A DNA stretch of 64,000 bases from Mesorhizobium comanense (GTDB taxonomy: Bacteria > Pseudomonadota > Alphaproteobacteria > Rhizobiales > Rhizobiaceae): NCBI RefSeq assembly GCF_005503535.1, contig NZ_SCNN01000007.1, positions 248,001 through 312,000 on the forward strand, written 5' to 3'. Under the pieces are notes generated by a model. It did no database searches, was not told the origin of the DNA, and worked only from the letters and a program-made list of their open reading frames with translations. A program made the position numbers and the translations under genes. This document shows, in pieces, positions 18,031 through 28,050 of this stretch (positions are counted from its first letter, which is position 1; each line of letters begins with the position of its first letter).

Positions 18031-19242
18031 ATGATTTTCGACTATTGCGTCATCGGCGGCGGCATCGTCGGCCTGGCGACGGCCATGCGGCTGCTTCAAA
18101 CCTATCCCGGCTCCAGCCTGATCCTGCTGGAGAAGGAAGGGGCTCTCGGCAAGCACCAGACCGGCCACAACAGCGGCGTCATCCATGCCGGCATCTACTA
18201 CCCGCCGGGCAGCCTGAAGGCCGAGCTCTGCCGCAAGGGCGCGGAGGCCACCAAGGCCTTCTGTCAGGAGAACGGCATCCGCTTCGATGTCTGCGGCAAA
18301 CTGCTCGTCGCCACCTCCGCACTCGAAATGCAACGCATGGAGGCGCTCCACGAACGCTCGAAGCAGAACACGATCGATGTCCGCCGCGTCAGCCAGGGCG
18401 AGTTGAAGGAACGGGAACCGAACATCAGCGGTCTTGGCGCGCTTTTCGTGCCCTCGACCGGCATCGTCAGCTATGCCGACGTCTGCCAGGCCATGGGTCG
18501 CAGCATCAGGGCGCTCGGCGGCGAAATCCGCCTGTCGACGCGTGTCACCGGCATTCGCGAAGCCGTCGATTGCGTCGATATCGCGGCCGCCGGCGAAAAC
18601 TGGCAGGCAAGGAAACTCGTGGTCTGCGGCGGTCTCCAATCGGACCGGCTGGCCGTGCTTGCCGGGCTTTCGATCGAGCATCGCATCGTTCCCTTCCGCG
18701 GCGAATACTATCGCCTTCCCGCGTCCAAGAACGACATCGTCCGCCACCTGATCTATCCCGTTCCGGATCCCGCCCTGCCCTTCCTGGGCGTACACCTGAC
18801 ACGGATGATCGACGGCAGCGTCACGGTCGGGCCGAATGCGGTGATCGGCTTTGCCCGCGAGGGTTATCCACGGCTTTCGTTCAATGTTTCCGATGTAGCC
18901 GACTACGCGTTGTTTCCCGGCTTCTGGAAAACCGTATTCGCCAACCGCGGATCGGCGGTGACGGAGCTGCGCAACTCGCTCTGGAAGCCAGGCTATCTGG
19001 AGGAGTGCCGGAAATACTGCCCGAGCCTCGACCTCGCCGACCTGCTTCCCCACGAAGCAGGCATCCGCGCGCAAGCCGTGCGCAAAGACGGCGCCCTCAT
19101 CCACGATTTCCTGTTCGCGCAGACGGAGCGCATGCTGCACGTCTGCAACGCCCCCTCGCCCGCCGCCACGTCGGCGATCCCGATCGCGGAGATGATCGTG
19201 GGGCGCATGGCGGGTGAACGCCGCCCCATGTCCGCGAACTGA
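18031..19242 (+). CDS. lhgO: L-2-hydroxyglutarate oxidase (DAO-family flavoprotein)
   Basis: This 403-residue FAD protein has the dinucleotide motif YCVIGGGIVGLATAMRL at residues 4-20, an E-rich strand end (LILLEKE), and the LhgO-typical GKHQTGHNSGVIHAGIYYPPGSLKA segment. The enzyme oxidises L-2-hydroxyglutarate to 2-oxoglutarate and passes electrons to the respiratory chain. In enterobacteria and pseudomonads lhgO sits with gabD and gabT in the glutarate/lysine pathway. Here gabT and gabD lie on the other arm of the divergent cluster, which supports a C5 route, although no glutarate hydroxylase (csiD) is in the window. AAGGGCAGGACAT precedes the start. Confidence 0.9.
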   Translation: MIFDYCVIGGGIVGLATAMRLLQTYPGSSLILLEKEGALGKHQTGHNSGVIHAGIYYPPGSLKAELCRKGAEATKAFCQENGIRFDVCGKLLVATSALEMQRMEALHERSKQNTIDVRRVSQGELKEREPNISGLGALFVPSTGIVSYADVCQAMGRSIRALGGEIRLSTRVTGIREAVDCVDIAAAGENWQARKLVVCGGLQSDRLAVLAGLSIEHRIVPFRGEYYRLPASKNDIVRHLIYPVPDPALPFLGVHLTRMIDGSVTVGPNAVIGFAREGYPRLSFNVSDVADYALFPGFWKTVFANRGSAVTELRNSLWKPGYLEECRKYCPSLDLADLLPHEAGIRAQAVRKDGALIHDFLFAQTERMLHVCNAPSPAATSAIPIAEMIVGRMAGERRPMSAN

Positions 19243-19276
19243 GGAACGGCAGATCGCGACGCTGACGGAAGGCGTC

Positions 19277-22200
19277 CTACTGCATCGTCTGCGGACCTTG
19301 GACGCAGGTCGTGGCGTCACCGCTGACAGCACAAACCATCGTTCCGTCGAAACGAGGGTCGGCAATCACAGTGCGGCTGCCGTCCGCCAATTCGGTTGCC
19401 CCGGAGATCATGGCATTGGCGGGCCCGAACCGGCCGACATTGAAGGTCGGCGCGATGGCGCTGGCCGACGTACCGGGCGGCGGCGTCAATGCCTGTTCCA
19501 CGGTGAGGACACTCGGGACGTAGCTCATGGTGTAGTTGGCTGATGCCGTGAGCGAGCCTTGCGTGATAGCATAATTCCCGGGAGCACTGAGATTGGTTGC
19601 CGTCGTGGCGAGGCTTCCCGAGAGCGTATCTCCGTTGACAAGGCCCGCGCCGCCGACCGTCCAGCCGAGCGGAGGATTGACGGCGCCAAAGCCACGGCTG
19701 ACGGGGCTCGCGGTAACCGTGATATCACGCGGATTCACCGTGAGTTCGGCACCGGCGAAGGAGATGGCGTAGTTCGCGTTGCCGAGTGTTCCCTGGGTGA
19801 TGGCGTAAGCACCGACCCCGGAATATTGACCTGCCACCGTCGTGAGGGCTCCGGCCAGGACATCGTCGTCGACGAGACCGCTGACGGAATAGCTCAGCGC
19901 CGGGACAGCATCGCCATACGTCTTGGCAAGCGAATCCGCTTCGACCGTTAGCGCACGCCTGGCGATATCGGCGGTGGTCGCCGCTGTTGCGGCGATGGTG
20001 TAGTTGCCTGCATCGGCTCCCGCCAATGTGATGCCCGACAGCGTCACGATCTTGCCGGAACCGGCGTCCTTGTCCGCGAAACTCGCGCCCGAGTAACCAA
20101 ACGAGACAGCGTCGTCCAGAAAGACGCCCGACAAGTTTCCTGCATTGCTGATCTGCGCGCCGGTCGTGCCGTCATAGGTCTTGTTGCTTGCCGTGAAGCC
20201 CGCAAGGGTCAAGGTTGCCGTCGTGATGTCCGCGCTGCTCGTCGCCGTGCTGGTGGCCAGCGTATAGTTGCCGGCATCGGTGCCGCCGAGGCTCAGGCCT
20301 GAGATATTGACCATCTTGGCCGTTCCCACATTCTTGTCGCTGAAGGCGCCGGCAGCGTCGGCCACCGTCAGGATGTCGTTGGCGACGATTCCGTTGAAGA
20401 TCGCACCGCCCGTATGGAGCGTCGCATTCGTGGTGCCGTCATATGTCCTGTTGGAGGCCGCGATGCCATCTATCGAGGAAATCACCGCCTTGGCGATATC
20501 GGCCGTCGTCGTGGCCGTGGTCGAGGCCAGCGTATAGTTGCTGGCATCCGCGCCGGACAGCGTGAGGTCACCGATATTGACCGTCTTGCCCGTCCCCGCG
20601 TTCTTGTCGGTGAAGGCGCCTGTGGCACCGCCCACCGTCAGGACGTCGTTCTCGACCATGCCGGCAAAGCTTGCGCCGGACGTGTCGAGCGTAGCAGTTC
20701 TCGTTCCGTCATAGGTCTTGCCACTGGCGGTGATGCCGCTGACGGCCGTGATCTGTGCTTTCGCGATGTCTGCAAACGTCGTGGCGGTTGTGGAGGCCAG
20801 CGTGTAGTTCGCAGCGTCCGCGCCGGACAGCGCCAGATCGGCGATGCTTACGGTTTTGCCCGTGGCGGCATTCTTGTCGCTGAAAGAGCCGGTGGCGTTG
20901 CCCACAGTCAGGTCGTCGTTATCGACCTTGCCGACAAAGTGCGCGTTGGATGCATCGAGCGTCGCATTCGACGTACCGTCATAGATCCGGCTATAGGCGG
21001 TAATGCCCGCGATCGAGGTGATCTGCGCCCTGGCGATGTCGGCGGTGGCCGTCGCGGTCGTAGAGGCCAGCGTATAGTTCCCGGCATCGGTGCCGCCGAG
21101 GCTCAGGCCTGAGATGTTGACGGTCTTGCCTGCCCCCGCGTTCTTGTCGGCAAAGGCGCCGCTCGAACTGCCGACGGTCAGGTTGTCGCCGAGGACAATT
21201 CCCTCGAACTCCGCGCCATCGACGCTCAGCGCAGCCATCGTCGTGCCGTCATAAACCCTGTTGCCGGCCGTGATGCCGGTGATGGCGATGATCTGCGCCT
21301 TGGCGATATCGGCCGTGGCCGTGGCTGTGGTGGCGACCAGCGTATAGTTGCTTGCATCGGCGCCGGACAGTGTAAGACCGCCGATGTTGACCGTCTTGCC
21401 CGTCCCCGCATTCTTGTCGGTGAAGGCGCCGGTGGCGTTGCCGACGGTCAGGATGTCGTTCTCGACCATGCCGGCAAAGCTTGCGCCGGATGTATCGAGC
21501 GTCGCGACGGTCGTGCTATCATAAGTCTTGTTGCCTGCAACTATGCCGGTGATGGCCGTAATCTGCGCCTTCGCAATGTCTGCGCTGGTGGCCGCCGTGC
21601 CGTTGGCCAGCGTATAGTTGCCGGCATCGGTACCGCCGAGGGCCAGGCCTGAAATGTTGACGGTTTTGCCGGAAGCCGCGTTCTTGTCGGTGAAGGCACC
21701 AGTGGCACTACCGACTGTCAGGACGTCATTCGAAACCATTCCGTTGAAGATCGCGCCACCCGTAAGCAGCGTTGCATTCGTCGTGCCGTCATATGTCTTG
21801 TTGGCGGCGGCCACGCCATCTACCGACGAGATCACAGCTTTGGCGATGTCGGCCGTCGTGATGGCGGTTGTGGAGACCAGCGTATAGTTGGCCGCATCCG
21901 CGCCCGACAGGGTAAGACCGCCGATGTTGACCGTCTTGCCCGCCCCCGCATTCTTGTCGATGAAGGCGCCGGTGGCATTGCCGACGGTCAGGATGTCGTT
22001 ATCCACCATGCCGGTAAAGCTTGCGCCGGATGTGTCCAGCGTCGCAGCCCTCGTTCCATCATAGGTTCTGTTGTTGGCGGTGATGCCGCTGATGGAGATA
22101 ATCTGCGCCCTGGCGATGTCGGCCACGGTGCTTGCCTCTAACGAGACCGTGTAGTTTCCGGCATCGGCGCCCCCTAACGTAATGCCAGAGATTGTCACCG

Positions 22201-25200
22201 TCTTGCCGGTGCCGGCGTTCTTATCGGAGAACGCGCCGCTTGCACTGCCGACTGAAAGGTTGTCGTTGGCGAACACACCGCCCAGGACTGCCTGACCGAG
22301 GTTGAGCGTCGCACTCGACGTGCCGTCATAGGTCTTGTTGTTGGCGGTGATGCCGGTGATCGAGGTGATCTGGGCTCTGGCGATCTCGGCCGTCGTCGTG
22401 ACCGAAGACGCAATCGTGTAGTTACCGGAATCGGTGCCCGACAGCGTCAGGCCGACGACGTTGACTGTCTTGGCCGCGCCCGCGTTCTTGTCGGCGAAGC
22501 TGGCGCCCGAAGAGCTGAACGAGACCGCATCGTTAAAGAATACGCCCGACAGGCTTCCGCCGTTGCTGATGGTTACCGCCGTGGTGCCGTCATAGACCTT
22601 GTTGTCGGCGGTGATGCCTGTGAGCGTCAGACTGGCCTTTGCGATGTCGGCCGTGGTCGTCGCGGTCGAGGCGATGGTGTAGTTCCCCGCATCCGCGCCT
22701 GACAATGTCAGCCCACAGATATTGACCGTCTTTGCCGTCCCGGCGTTCCTGTCGGCGAAGCTGGCACCCGAAGAATTGAACGAGACCGCATCGTTAAAGA
22801 ATACGCCCGACAGGCTTCCGCCGTTGCTGATGGTTACCGCCGTGGTGCCATCATAGACCTTGTTGTTGGCCGTGACGCCCGTGAGCGTCAGGGTGGCCTT
22901 GGCGACATCGACCGTGTAGGTGCCACCGGACAGCGTATAGTTTGACGCCGCGCCGCCGTTGCCATTTCCGAGAGCCAATGTCCCAAGCGAGACCGATTTG
23001 CCGGAGCCGGCATTCTTGTCGGCCATCGTGCCCGTGCCCGACAGTGTCAGCGTCTCGCCATTGGCGAGATTGGAGAGCGTGAAGATCGACGCATCCAGGC
23101 CGTTCGAGCCGTTGTATATCCGGCTGCCGGACAGCGACAGCGGCCGCGGCGTCACGGTGACCTGGCCGGGGAGGTATACGAAGCGATACGCCGCGTTCGA
23201 CGCGCTCGCGCCGCTGGCAGACACCGTATAGGTGCCGACCGGCGTCGTGGTAAGGATGGCGCCAAGGGTTGCCTGCGACGTTATGAAGTCACCGGCACGC
23301 AATCCGTAATATTGAGCCAGGAGGGTTGGGGCGCCATCGCCGTAGACGGTCGTGGCCGGGCTCGGCGCGACGCTGACGACGCGGCTCAGCGCATAGAGCT
23401 GCGGGTAATAGGCGGTTGCCGAATTGTTGTTCTGCCCAACCCTGTTGGGCGGCGCCCAGACGCCGTTGAAATCCCAGCCTGCATAGGTGGAGGAAAAGCT
23501 CGACAAATCCTGCATCTGGGCCGTGGTCAGGCCGGTCGCGCCGATGGTGCCAGAACTATAGAGGCCGACTCCGTTCGACCTGCCCGAGGTCAGCGTATCC
23601 CAGTAGCTGTTGCTGATCGTGCCGGATTGCATGGATCCGACCAGCCCGCCATAGTAGTTGCCGCCCGTGGCCGATATCCTGCCGGTGGCGTAGGACTGCG
23701 TAATCGTCCCCGTGCCCGCGAAAGTGGCATTGAACCCCACGAGACCGCCGTAATTGTAGCCATACGCGGTCGAAGAGACGGCGCCGGTGGCGTAGGACTG
23801 GGTGATCGAACCGTTATTGTATCCGACCAATCCGCCGCCATTGTAGCTGTCACCCAGGCCAGTGGTCGCGCCAGTGAGGGCGCCCGTGGCGTAGGACTGG
23901 CTGATCGAACCATTATTTTGTCCGACCAGGCCGCCGAACGAGTTCTTGCCGGTGACCGCGCCTGTCGCATACGACCGGGTGATCGTGCCGGTCGTGTCGT
24001 TGTATCCGACGAGCCCGCCGGCGCCCTGGCTAAGGACCAGACTTGCGATCGAGACGCTGGAGTAGGATTGCGTGATCGTGCCGGCGTTGTTTCCCGCCAG
24101 CCCGCCGACGAAGCGCCTGCCAGCCACGCTGCCACCGGCAAGGCCGATATTTTGCACCGCGCCGGTTGTATAGCCGATGAGGCCGACGTAATTGTTGCCC
24201 GCATCGGCGATGGTCAGATTGCTCACTGTATGGCCCAAGCCCTCCAGGACGCCCGAAAAAGCAGCCGGATAAGGATCTCCTTGCGTGTTCCCTTGCGTGG
24301 TTCCGCCCGCGATGACGCCGGCCGTGTAGGTTGTGCCGGCGGCGTTGAGGTTGCCGGCTAGGGCGTACTTGCCGGCCAGGCCCGGTCCATAGGCCGTGAC
24401 GCTGGCGCCGGTGACCGCGCTGACCCCGTCGATGGCATCGAGATCCGCCATCGAATAGACCAGCGTGTAGGCGTTGCCGTTGATCGTCAGGCCCTGGTTG
24501 CCTGGCGCCGTCGACAAGGCATTTCCGCTTGCGTCGCGATACGTCAAGCTGCCGGCGAAGCCGTTGTCGGCGAGGCCGAAGGAAAGGTTTGCGGACGAAG
24601 ACGGATTGTAGGTCAGAGCGACAGCGCCCGCGCCCTTCACCGTGATCGGCGCATTTATGGCGAGCCCGGTGGTGGCGTTGAGGTTCAGGCCCGCTCCAGC
24701 CACCCCGCCAAGGCTGATCGGGGCATTGATGGCGATCGCGCCCGCGGCGTTGAGCGACAGGGTGGTCGGCGCGCTCCATGAAAGCGGCGCGGCAACCGTG
24801 ATGTTGCCGGCCTGGCTGCCGGGTGCGCCGGTGGAGACGGTAACGTTCGCGCCTGAGAGCGCGGACTGCAGCGTCGCGGCATTGATGACGCTGTCATTTC
24901 CGGTAGCGGTAAAACCGGCCGCGTTGTTTGCCGTGCCCGTGGAGATCGTGACGTTGTAGGGATCGAGCAGCAGATTGCCGAAGGAGCCGTGTGCCGCCGT
25001 CAGGTCCGTGAAGCCGCTATACGACAACAACGCGCTGCCCGAAACCTCCGCCTCGCCACCGTTGCCGGAGACGGAACCGCCCTTTGCCGAGATCATGCCG
25101 GCGAAGCTGGTGAGATCGTCGGACCACAGCACGACATCGCCGCCATTGCCGACCGAGTTTGCGTCGGCCTTGATCACGCTGGTCGCATCCACGCTCAGTG

Positions 25201-26233
25201 TCTTGGCGCGCTGGAGGGTACCCTTGCCTTGCCGGCCGCCGCCGATCTTGACACTGCCGCCGCCGGTCTCACCGGAGGCATCTATCCTGGCGCCCTTCAG
25301 TTTGATGTTGCGTCCCGTGACGGTGATCCTGCCGCCCGCGCCCTTGCGGCTGGAGGCGTCGAGCTTGCCGGAGACCGCGACCTCGCCGTCCGAGCCACCG
25401 AGGATGATGTCGCCGCTCCTGCCGCCCACGGTCTTGGCCTCTATCGTGCCAGACATGTTGACCGCTTGGCGTGCCATGTCGCGGGCAGCCGCCGCCGTCA
25501 GCTGAACCATGCCGCCATCGGCCGAAATCCTGCCGCTGTTGCTGACAAGCGCCTTTTTGCCTGGAGCCTTGGTCGGTATCGCGATCTGCATGAAACCGTC
25601 GCCTGAAAGGTCGAGCGTTGCCTGCTCACCCGAACTCAGCGCCACCTTGCCCATCGGAACGGTGATGGTCCCAGTATTGTCGACGGAGCCGCCGATGAGT
25701 GCCATGTAGCCGCCACGGTCGATGGTGATTGCCCCCGCATTGGTTACCGCCGCCGACGCCCCCTTGCCGGTGAAAGTGCGCTTGCCAGCCATGAAATCAT
25801 CGTCGGAGATCCCGAGCGTCGAGGCCACGAATGCGCCGGTGTCGACAGTGCCCGTCGATGTGATGGCAATACCGTTGGGGTTTATGAGATAGACCTGACC
25901 GTTGGCGTTGAGCTGGCCCGCGATGGTCGTCGTGGTCGTGCCGGTGACGCGGTTGAGAACGGCGGACGATGCGTCCGGCTGGACGAACGTAACGCTGTTG
26001 CCCTGGCCGATATTGAAACTCTGCCAGTTGATGACGGCGCTGTTGCTGGTCTGGGTAATTGTCATCGAGCCGTTCGACTGCGCGCCAATCGACGCGCTCC
26101 CGGCCGTGACCTGACCGTTGGTCGGCAATGATTGCGCGAACGCCGAATTGACGGCGACCACCGCCGTCGAGGCGAGCAGCGCGACCAGTCTTGCCCGATG
26201 TGTATTCAATCCGAGATTTTGCAAAATGAGCAT
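19277..26233 (-). CDS. Giant two-partner-secretion exoprotein (filamentous haemagglutinin-type) with GLUG, MBG-like and YDG repeats
   Basis: This 2318-residue secreted protein begins with a signal peptide (ARLVALLASTAVVAVNSAFAQ, cleavage near 34) and a TPS domain of about 250 residues with the NPNG motif at 118-121. Residues about 690-890 hold six or so GLUG repeats (GGLVGYNNGSITQSYATG). An MBG-like YGDGAPTL unit follows, then eleven canonical YDG-type repeats and one degenerate copy, each about 90 residues, and two further MBG-like units (KTYGDAVPALSY, GFGAVNPPLGW). Two cysteines, C2301 and C2310, lie 8-17 residues from the C-terminus. The transporter gene is 11 bp upstream in the same operon. 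Likely a surface adhesin or biofilm protein. Confidence 0.93.
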   Translation of the reverse strand: MLILQNLGLNTHRARLVALLASTAVVAVNSAFAQSLPTNGQVTAGSASIGAQSNGSMTITQTSNSAVINWQSFNIGQGNSVTFVQPDASSAVLNRVTGTTTTTIAGQLNANGQVYLINPNGIAITSTGTVDTGAFVASTLGISDDDFMAGKRTFTGKGASAAVTNAGAITIDRGGYMALIGGSVDNTGTITVPMGKVALSSGEQATLDLSGDGFMQIAIPTKAPGKKALVSNSGRISADGGMVQLTAAAARDMARQAVNMSGTIEAKTVGGRSGDIILGGSDGEVAVSGKLDASSRKGAGGRITVTGRNIKLKGARIDASGETGGGSVKIGGGRQGKGTLQRAKTLSVDATSVIKADANSVGNGGDVVLWSDDLTSFAGMISAKGGSVSGNGGEAEVSGSALLSYSGFTDLTAAHGSFGNLLLDPYNVTISTGTANNAAGFTATGNDSVINAATLQSALSGANVTVSTGAPGSQAGNITVAAPLSWSAPTTLSLNAAGAIAINAPISLGGVAGAGLNLNATTGLAINAPITVKGAGAVALTYNPSSSANLSFGLADNGFAGSLTYRDASGNALSTAPGNQGLTINGNAYTLVYSMADLDAIDGVSAVTGASVTAYGPGLAGKYALAGNLNAAGTTYTAGVIAGGTTQGNTQGDPYPAAFSGVLEGLGHTVSNLTIADAGNNYVGLIGYTTGAVQNIGLAGGSVAGRRFVGGLAGNNAGTITQSYSSVSIASLVLSQGAGGLVGYNDTTGTITRSYATGAVTGKNSFGGLVGQNNGSISQSYATGALTGATTGLGDSYNGGGLVGYNNGSITQSYATGAVSSTAYGYNYGGLVGFNATFAGTGTITQSYATGRISATGGNYYGGLVGSMQSGTISNSYWDTLTSGRSNGVGLYSSGTIGATGLTTAQMQDLSSFSSTYAGWDFNGVWAPPNRVGQNNNSATAYYPQLYALSRVVSVAPSPATTVYGDGAPTLLAQYYGLRAGDFITSQATLGAILTTTPVGTYTVSASGASASNAAYRFVYLPGQVTVTPRPLSLSGSRIYNGSNGLDASIFTLSNLANGETLTLSGTGTMADKNAGSGKSVSLGTLALGNGNGGAASNYTLSGGTYTVDVAKATLTLTGVTANNKVYDGTTAVTISNGGSLSGVFFNDAVSFNSSGASFADRNAGTAKTVNICGLTLSGADAGNYTIASTATTTADIAKASLTLTGITADNKVYDGTTAVTISNGGSLSGVFFNDAVSFSSSGASFADKNAGAAKTVNVVGLTLSGTDSGNYTIASSVTTTAEIARAQITSITGITANNKTYDGTSSATLNLGQAVLGGVFANDNLSVGSASGAFSDKNAGTGKTVTISGITLGGADAGNYTVSLEASTVADIARAQIISISGITANNRTYDGTRAATLDTSGASFTGMVDNDILTVGNATGAFIDKNAGAGKTVNIGGLTLSGADAANYTLVSTTAITTADIAKAVISSVDGVAAANKTYDGTTNATLLTGGAIFNGMVSNDVLTVGSATGAFTDKNAASGKTVNISGLALGGTDAGNYTLANGTAATSADIAKAQITAITGIVAGNKTYDSTTVATLDTSGASFAGMVENDILTVGNATGAFTDKNAGTGKTVNIGGLTLSGADASNYTLVATTATATADIAKAQIIAITGITAGNRVYDGTTMAALSVDGAEFEGIVLGDNLTVGSSSGAFADKNAGAGKTVNISGLSLGGTDAGNYTLASTTATATADIARAQITSIAGITAYSRIYDGTSNATLDASNAHFVGKVDNDDLTVGNATGSFSDKNAATGKTVSIADLALSGADAANYTLASTTATTFADIAKAQITAVSGITASGKTYDGTRTATLDTSGASFAGMVENDVLTVGGATGAFTDKNAGTGKTVNIGDLTLSGADASNYTLASTTATTTADIAKAVISSIDGIAASNRTYDGTTNATLHTGGAIFNGIVANDILTVADAAGAFSDKNVGTAKMVNISGLSLGGTDAGNYTLATSTATSSADITTATLTLAGFTASNKTYDGTTGAQISNAGNLSGVFLDDAVSFGYSGASFADKDAGSGKIVTLSGITLAGADAGNYTIAATAATTADIARRALTVEADSLAKTYGDAVPALSYSVSGLVDDDVLAGALTTVAGQYSGVGAYAITQGTLGNANYAISFAGAELTVNPRDITVTASPVSRGFGAVNPPLGWTVGGAGLVNGDTLSGSLATTATNLSAPGNYAITQGSLTASANYTMSYVPSVLTVEQALTPPPGTSASAIAPTFNVGRFGPANAMISGATELADGSRTVIADPRFDGTMVCAVSGDATTCVQGPQTMQ
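20150..23170 (-). repeat. Tandem array of about 270-bp units encoding YDG-type repeats
   Basis: Within the exoprotein gene the sequence encoding AxADIAKA recurs at 20491, 20761, 21031, 21301, 21571, 21841 and 22111, six consecutive intervals of exactly 270 bp (90 codons). Less regular copies flank these on both sides, ending with a degenerate YNG unit near 23120. Units around 21500-22060 (NATLLTGG, then LDTSGASF types) resemble units around 20400-20720, suggesting duplication of blocks of more than one unit. The array is a likely site of recombination and length variation. Confidence 0.9.
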
Positions 26234-26244
26234 GACGGAGGCCT

Positions 26245-28050
26245 TTAGAACTGGAACGCTGTCGAGAGCGCGAAGCGGTTGTCGTTTGCGCCATAGCCGA
26301 AGCGTTCGACGCGGCCGTATTCGAGATTGAGAGTCGCGCTGTTGAAGCTGGATTGTTGAGCCGCGCCAAATCTGAGGCCGACGCCATAGGCTGCGCCGCG
26401 CGAGGATCCTTGCTCCAGCACGGTGGGATCATAGAGTTTGACGCCGCCATAGGCGCCGAACAGATAGGGCGAGACCAGGAGCGCACCCCTGGTCTCGCTG
26501 CCTTGCGGCAGGCCAGTTCCTTGTTGTTCAGGGAATTGAGGCAGGCTGAAGGGCAGCGTAAACGCCGTGGTGAAGGGGAACTGCGCCTCTCCGCGCAGCA
26601 CATAGCCGGAATCGCCCTGGACGGAGCCCAGCGGAAAACTGGACAGGCCGCCAGGCGCCGCGAGACCGATCTGTTCGGAGTTCAGAAGTGGTTGGCCAAA
26701 CGACGTCTGGGCTCTGGCCTTGAAGTCCAGGGTGAGATGCTCGGCGACGGGCTGGCGATAGCCGAGAGTGAGTTCCAGCTTCTGGAAATCCGCATCCGCC
26801 CCTTGCCTCGACAGCGGCGTGCCGCTGGCGGCGGCGTCTGCTTTGCTGCGCGCACCAAGCCCGTCGATGCCGAAGGACCCCGTGAGACTGCCGAAGACCA
26901 GCGCGTCGCCCGGCGCGTACCAGGAGAAGTCGGTGCCGGCGCGCAGCACACGCAACCGGTCTTGTGATATGATTATGCCGCCGCCATTGCGAAGTGTCAG
27001 CGATTCATCCTGGGCGTCGAATACGCCTTTGACATTAAGCGTGAAATCGCGCGAACGGATAACCGGATAGGCAAGTCGGGCCGAAGCACGCGTAAGGTCC
27101 GACAGAAAGGCTAGGCCCGCCGGTGCCGCTTCTGGCGCGGTGCGCGAGAGTGTGCCTTCGAGGTTCAGCGTCAGGCCATCGAGGCCGAGCGGCATGACGA
27201 CGCCGGCAGCGAGCGCCCGATTGCGCGGATCGTTGGAGAAGAAGCTGTCATCCCCATTGGAGCGAGGCGCGCCTGACGCGCGCAGGTAGATCAACTCGCC
27301 GAAGCGGAGGACGGAGTTGAAGTCGGCGCCGAGACCGACATTATAGGTTCCAAGCGACTGGGACAGGCTGTTGTCGAGGGTCAATGATCCGGTCACCGCC
27401 TTGTAGCGGGCCTCGATCGTCAGCACGCTGCCGCCTGGCTGCAGCCCCTGGGAGAGAGTCGAACGCATGACCGTGCCAGGCGTGTCGGCGGCCAACAGCA
27501 GGCGCCGCTCTATAGCCGCATTGGTGAGTTGCCGCTGTCCGACAAGCGGAGCAAGAATGCGGTCTATATGGGCCCGGATATTGGCAGGCAGATGCGATGT
27601 ATCGATCTGCTCGATGAAACCGTCGACCACGACGAGACGCAATGTTGCGCCATTGGTCAGGCGTTGCGCCGGCAGGATGACACGCACCAACCCATAGCCT
27701 TTGACGGCATAAGCTTCCTGCAATTGGCTGGCGGCCGCGAACAGGTCGGTGGCCCTGACAGTCTTGCCGGCCAGCCTGGCCACGATTTCAGCCGTCTCGG
27801 CGGACAGCGCCGGAAGACCGCCTTCGACGGTGACATGTGATATTTGAACGTGAAGTTTCTCTGCCCCCGCCGGTGCCGAGGGACCCGCGCCTTCGGGTAT
27901 GACGATGCCCTGGCCCCGCTTCTGCGTTTGCGGTTCGAATGTCTGCGGGGTCACCTGGGAGGCTGTCTGCGCCAGACCGGAGCCTGTGCAGGACAAGACG
28001 ACGGCAATTCCCGCCAGAATTCCTCGGCAATAGTCGAATTGATAAATCAA
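26245..28050 (-). CDS. Two-partner-secretion outer-membrane transporter (ShlB/FhaC/HecB family)
   Basis: This 601-residue protein starts with a signal peptide (ILAGIAVVLSCTGSGLAQ), then a POTRA-2 domain (about 65-145, VEGGLPALSAETAEIVARLAGK ... KGYGLVRVILPAQRL) and a beta-barrel with the ShlB-type middle region (GSLTLDNSLSQSLGTYNVGLG). It ends in phenylalanine (STAFQF), as outer-membrane barrels do. It translocates the exoprotein encoded 11 bp downstream. The start is a TTG at 28048-28050 with only a weak Shine-Dalgarno; no in-frame ATG gives a full signal peptide, so the exact start is uncertain. Confidence 0.92.
   Translation of the reverse strand: MIYQFDYCRGILAGIAVVLSCTGSGLAQTASQVTPQTFEPQTQKRGQGIVIPEGAGPSAPAGAEKLHVQISHVTVEGGLPALSAETAEIVARLAGKTVRATDLFAAASQLQEAYAVKGYGLVRVILPAQRLTNGATLRLVVVDGFIEQIDTSHLPANIRAHIDRILAPLVGQRQLTNAAIERRLLLAADTPGTVMRSTLSQGLQPGGSVLTIEARYKAVTGSLTLDNSLSQSLGTYNVGLGADFNSVLRFGELIYLRASGAPRSNGDDSFFSNDPRNRALAAGVVMPLGLDGLTLNLEGTLSRTAPEAAPAGLAFLSDLTRASARLAYPVIRSRDFTLNVKGVFDAQDESLTLRNGGGIIISQDRLRVLRAGTDFSWYAPGDALVFGSLTGSFGIDGLGARSKADAAASGTPLSRQGADADFQKLELTLGYRQPVAEHLTLDFKARAQTSFGQPLLNSEQIGLAAPGGLSSFPLGSVQGDSGYVLRGEAQFPFTTAFTLPFSLPQFPEQQGTGLPQGSETRGALLVSPYLFGAYGGVKLYDPTVLEQGSSRGAAYGVGLRFGAAQQSSFNSATLNLEYGRVERFGYGANDNRFALSTAFQF

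Noticed and set aside
20150-23170. CRISPR-like periodic repeats
   Set aside because: The 270-bp period, in-frame coding and protein-level conservation show domain repeats in an exoprotein, not a CRISPR array.
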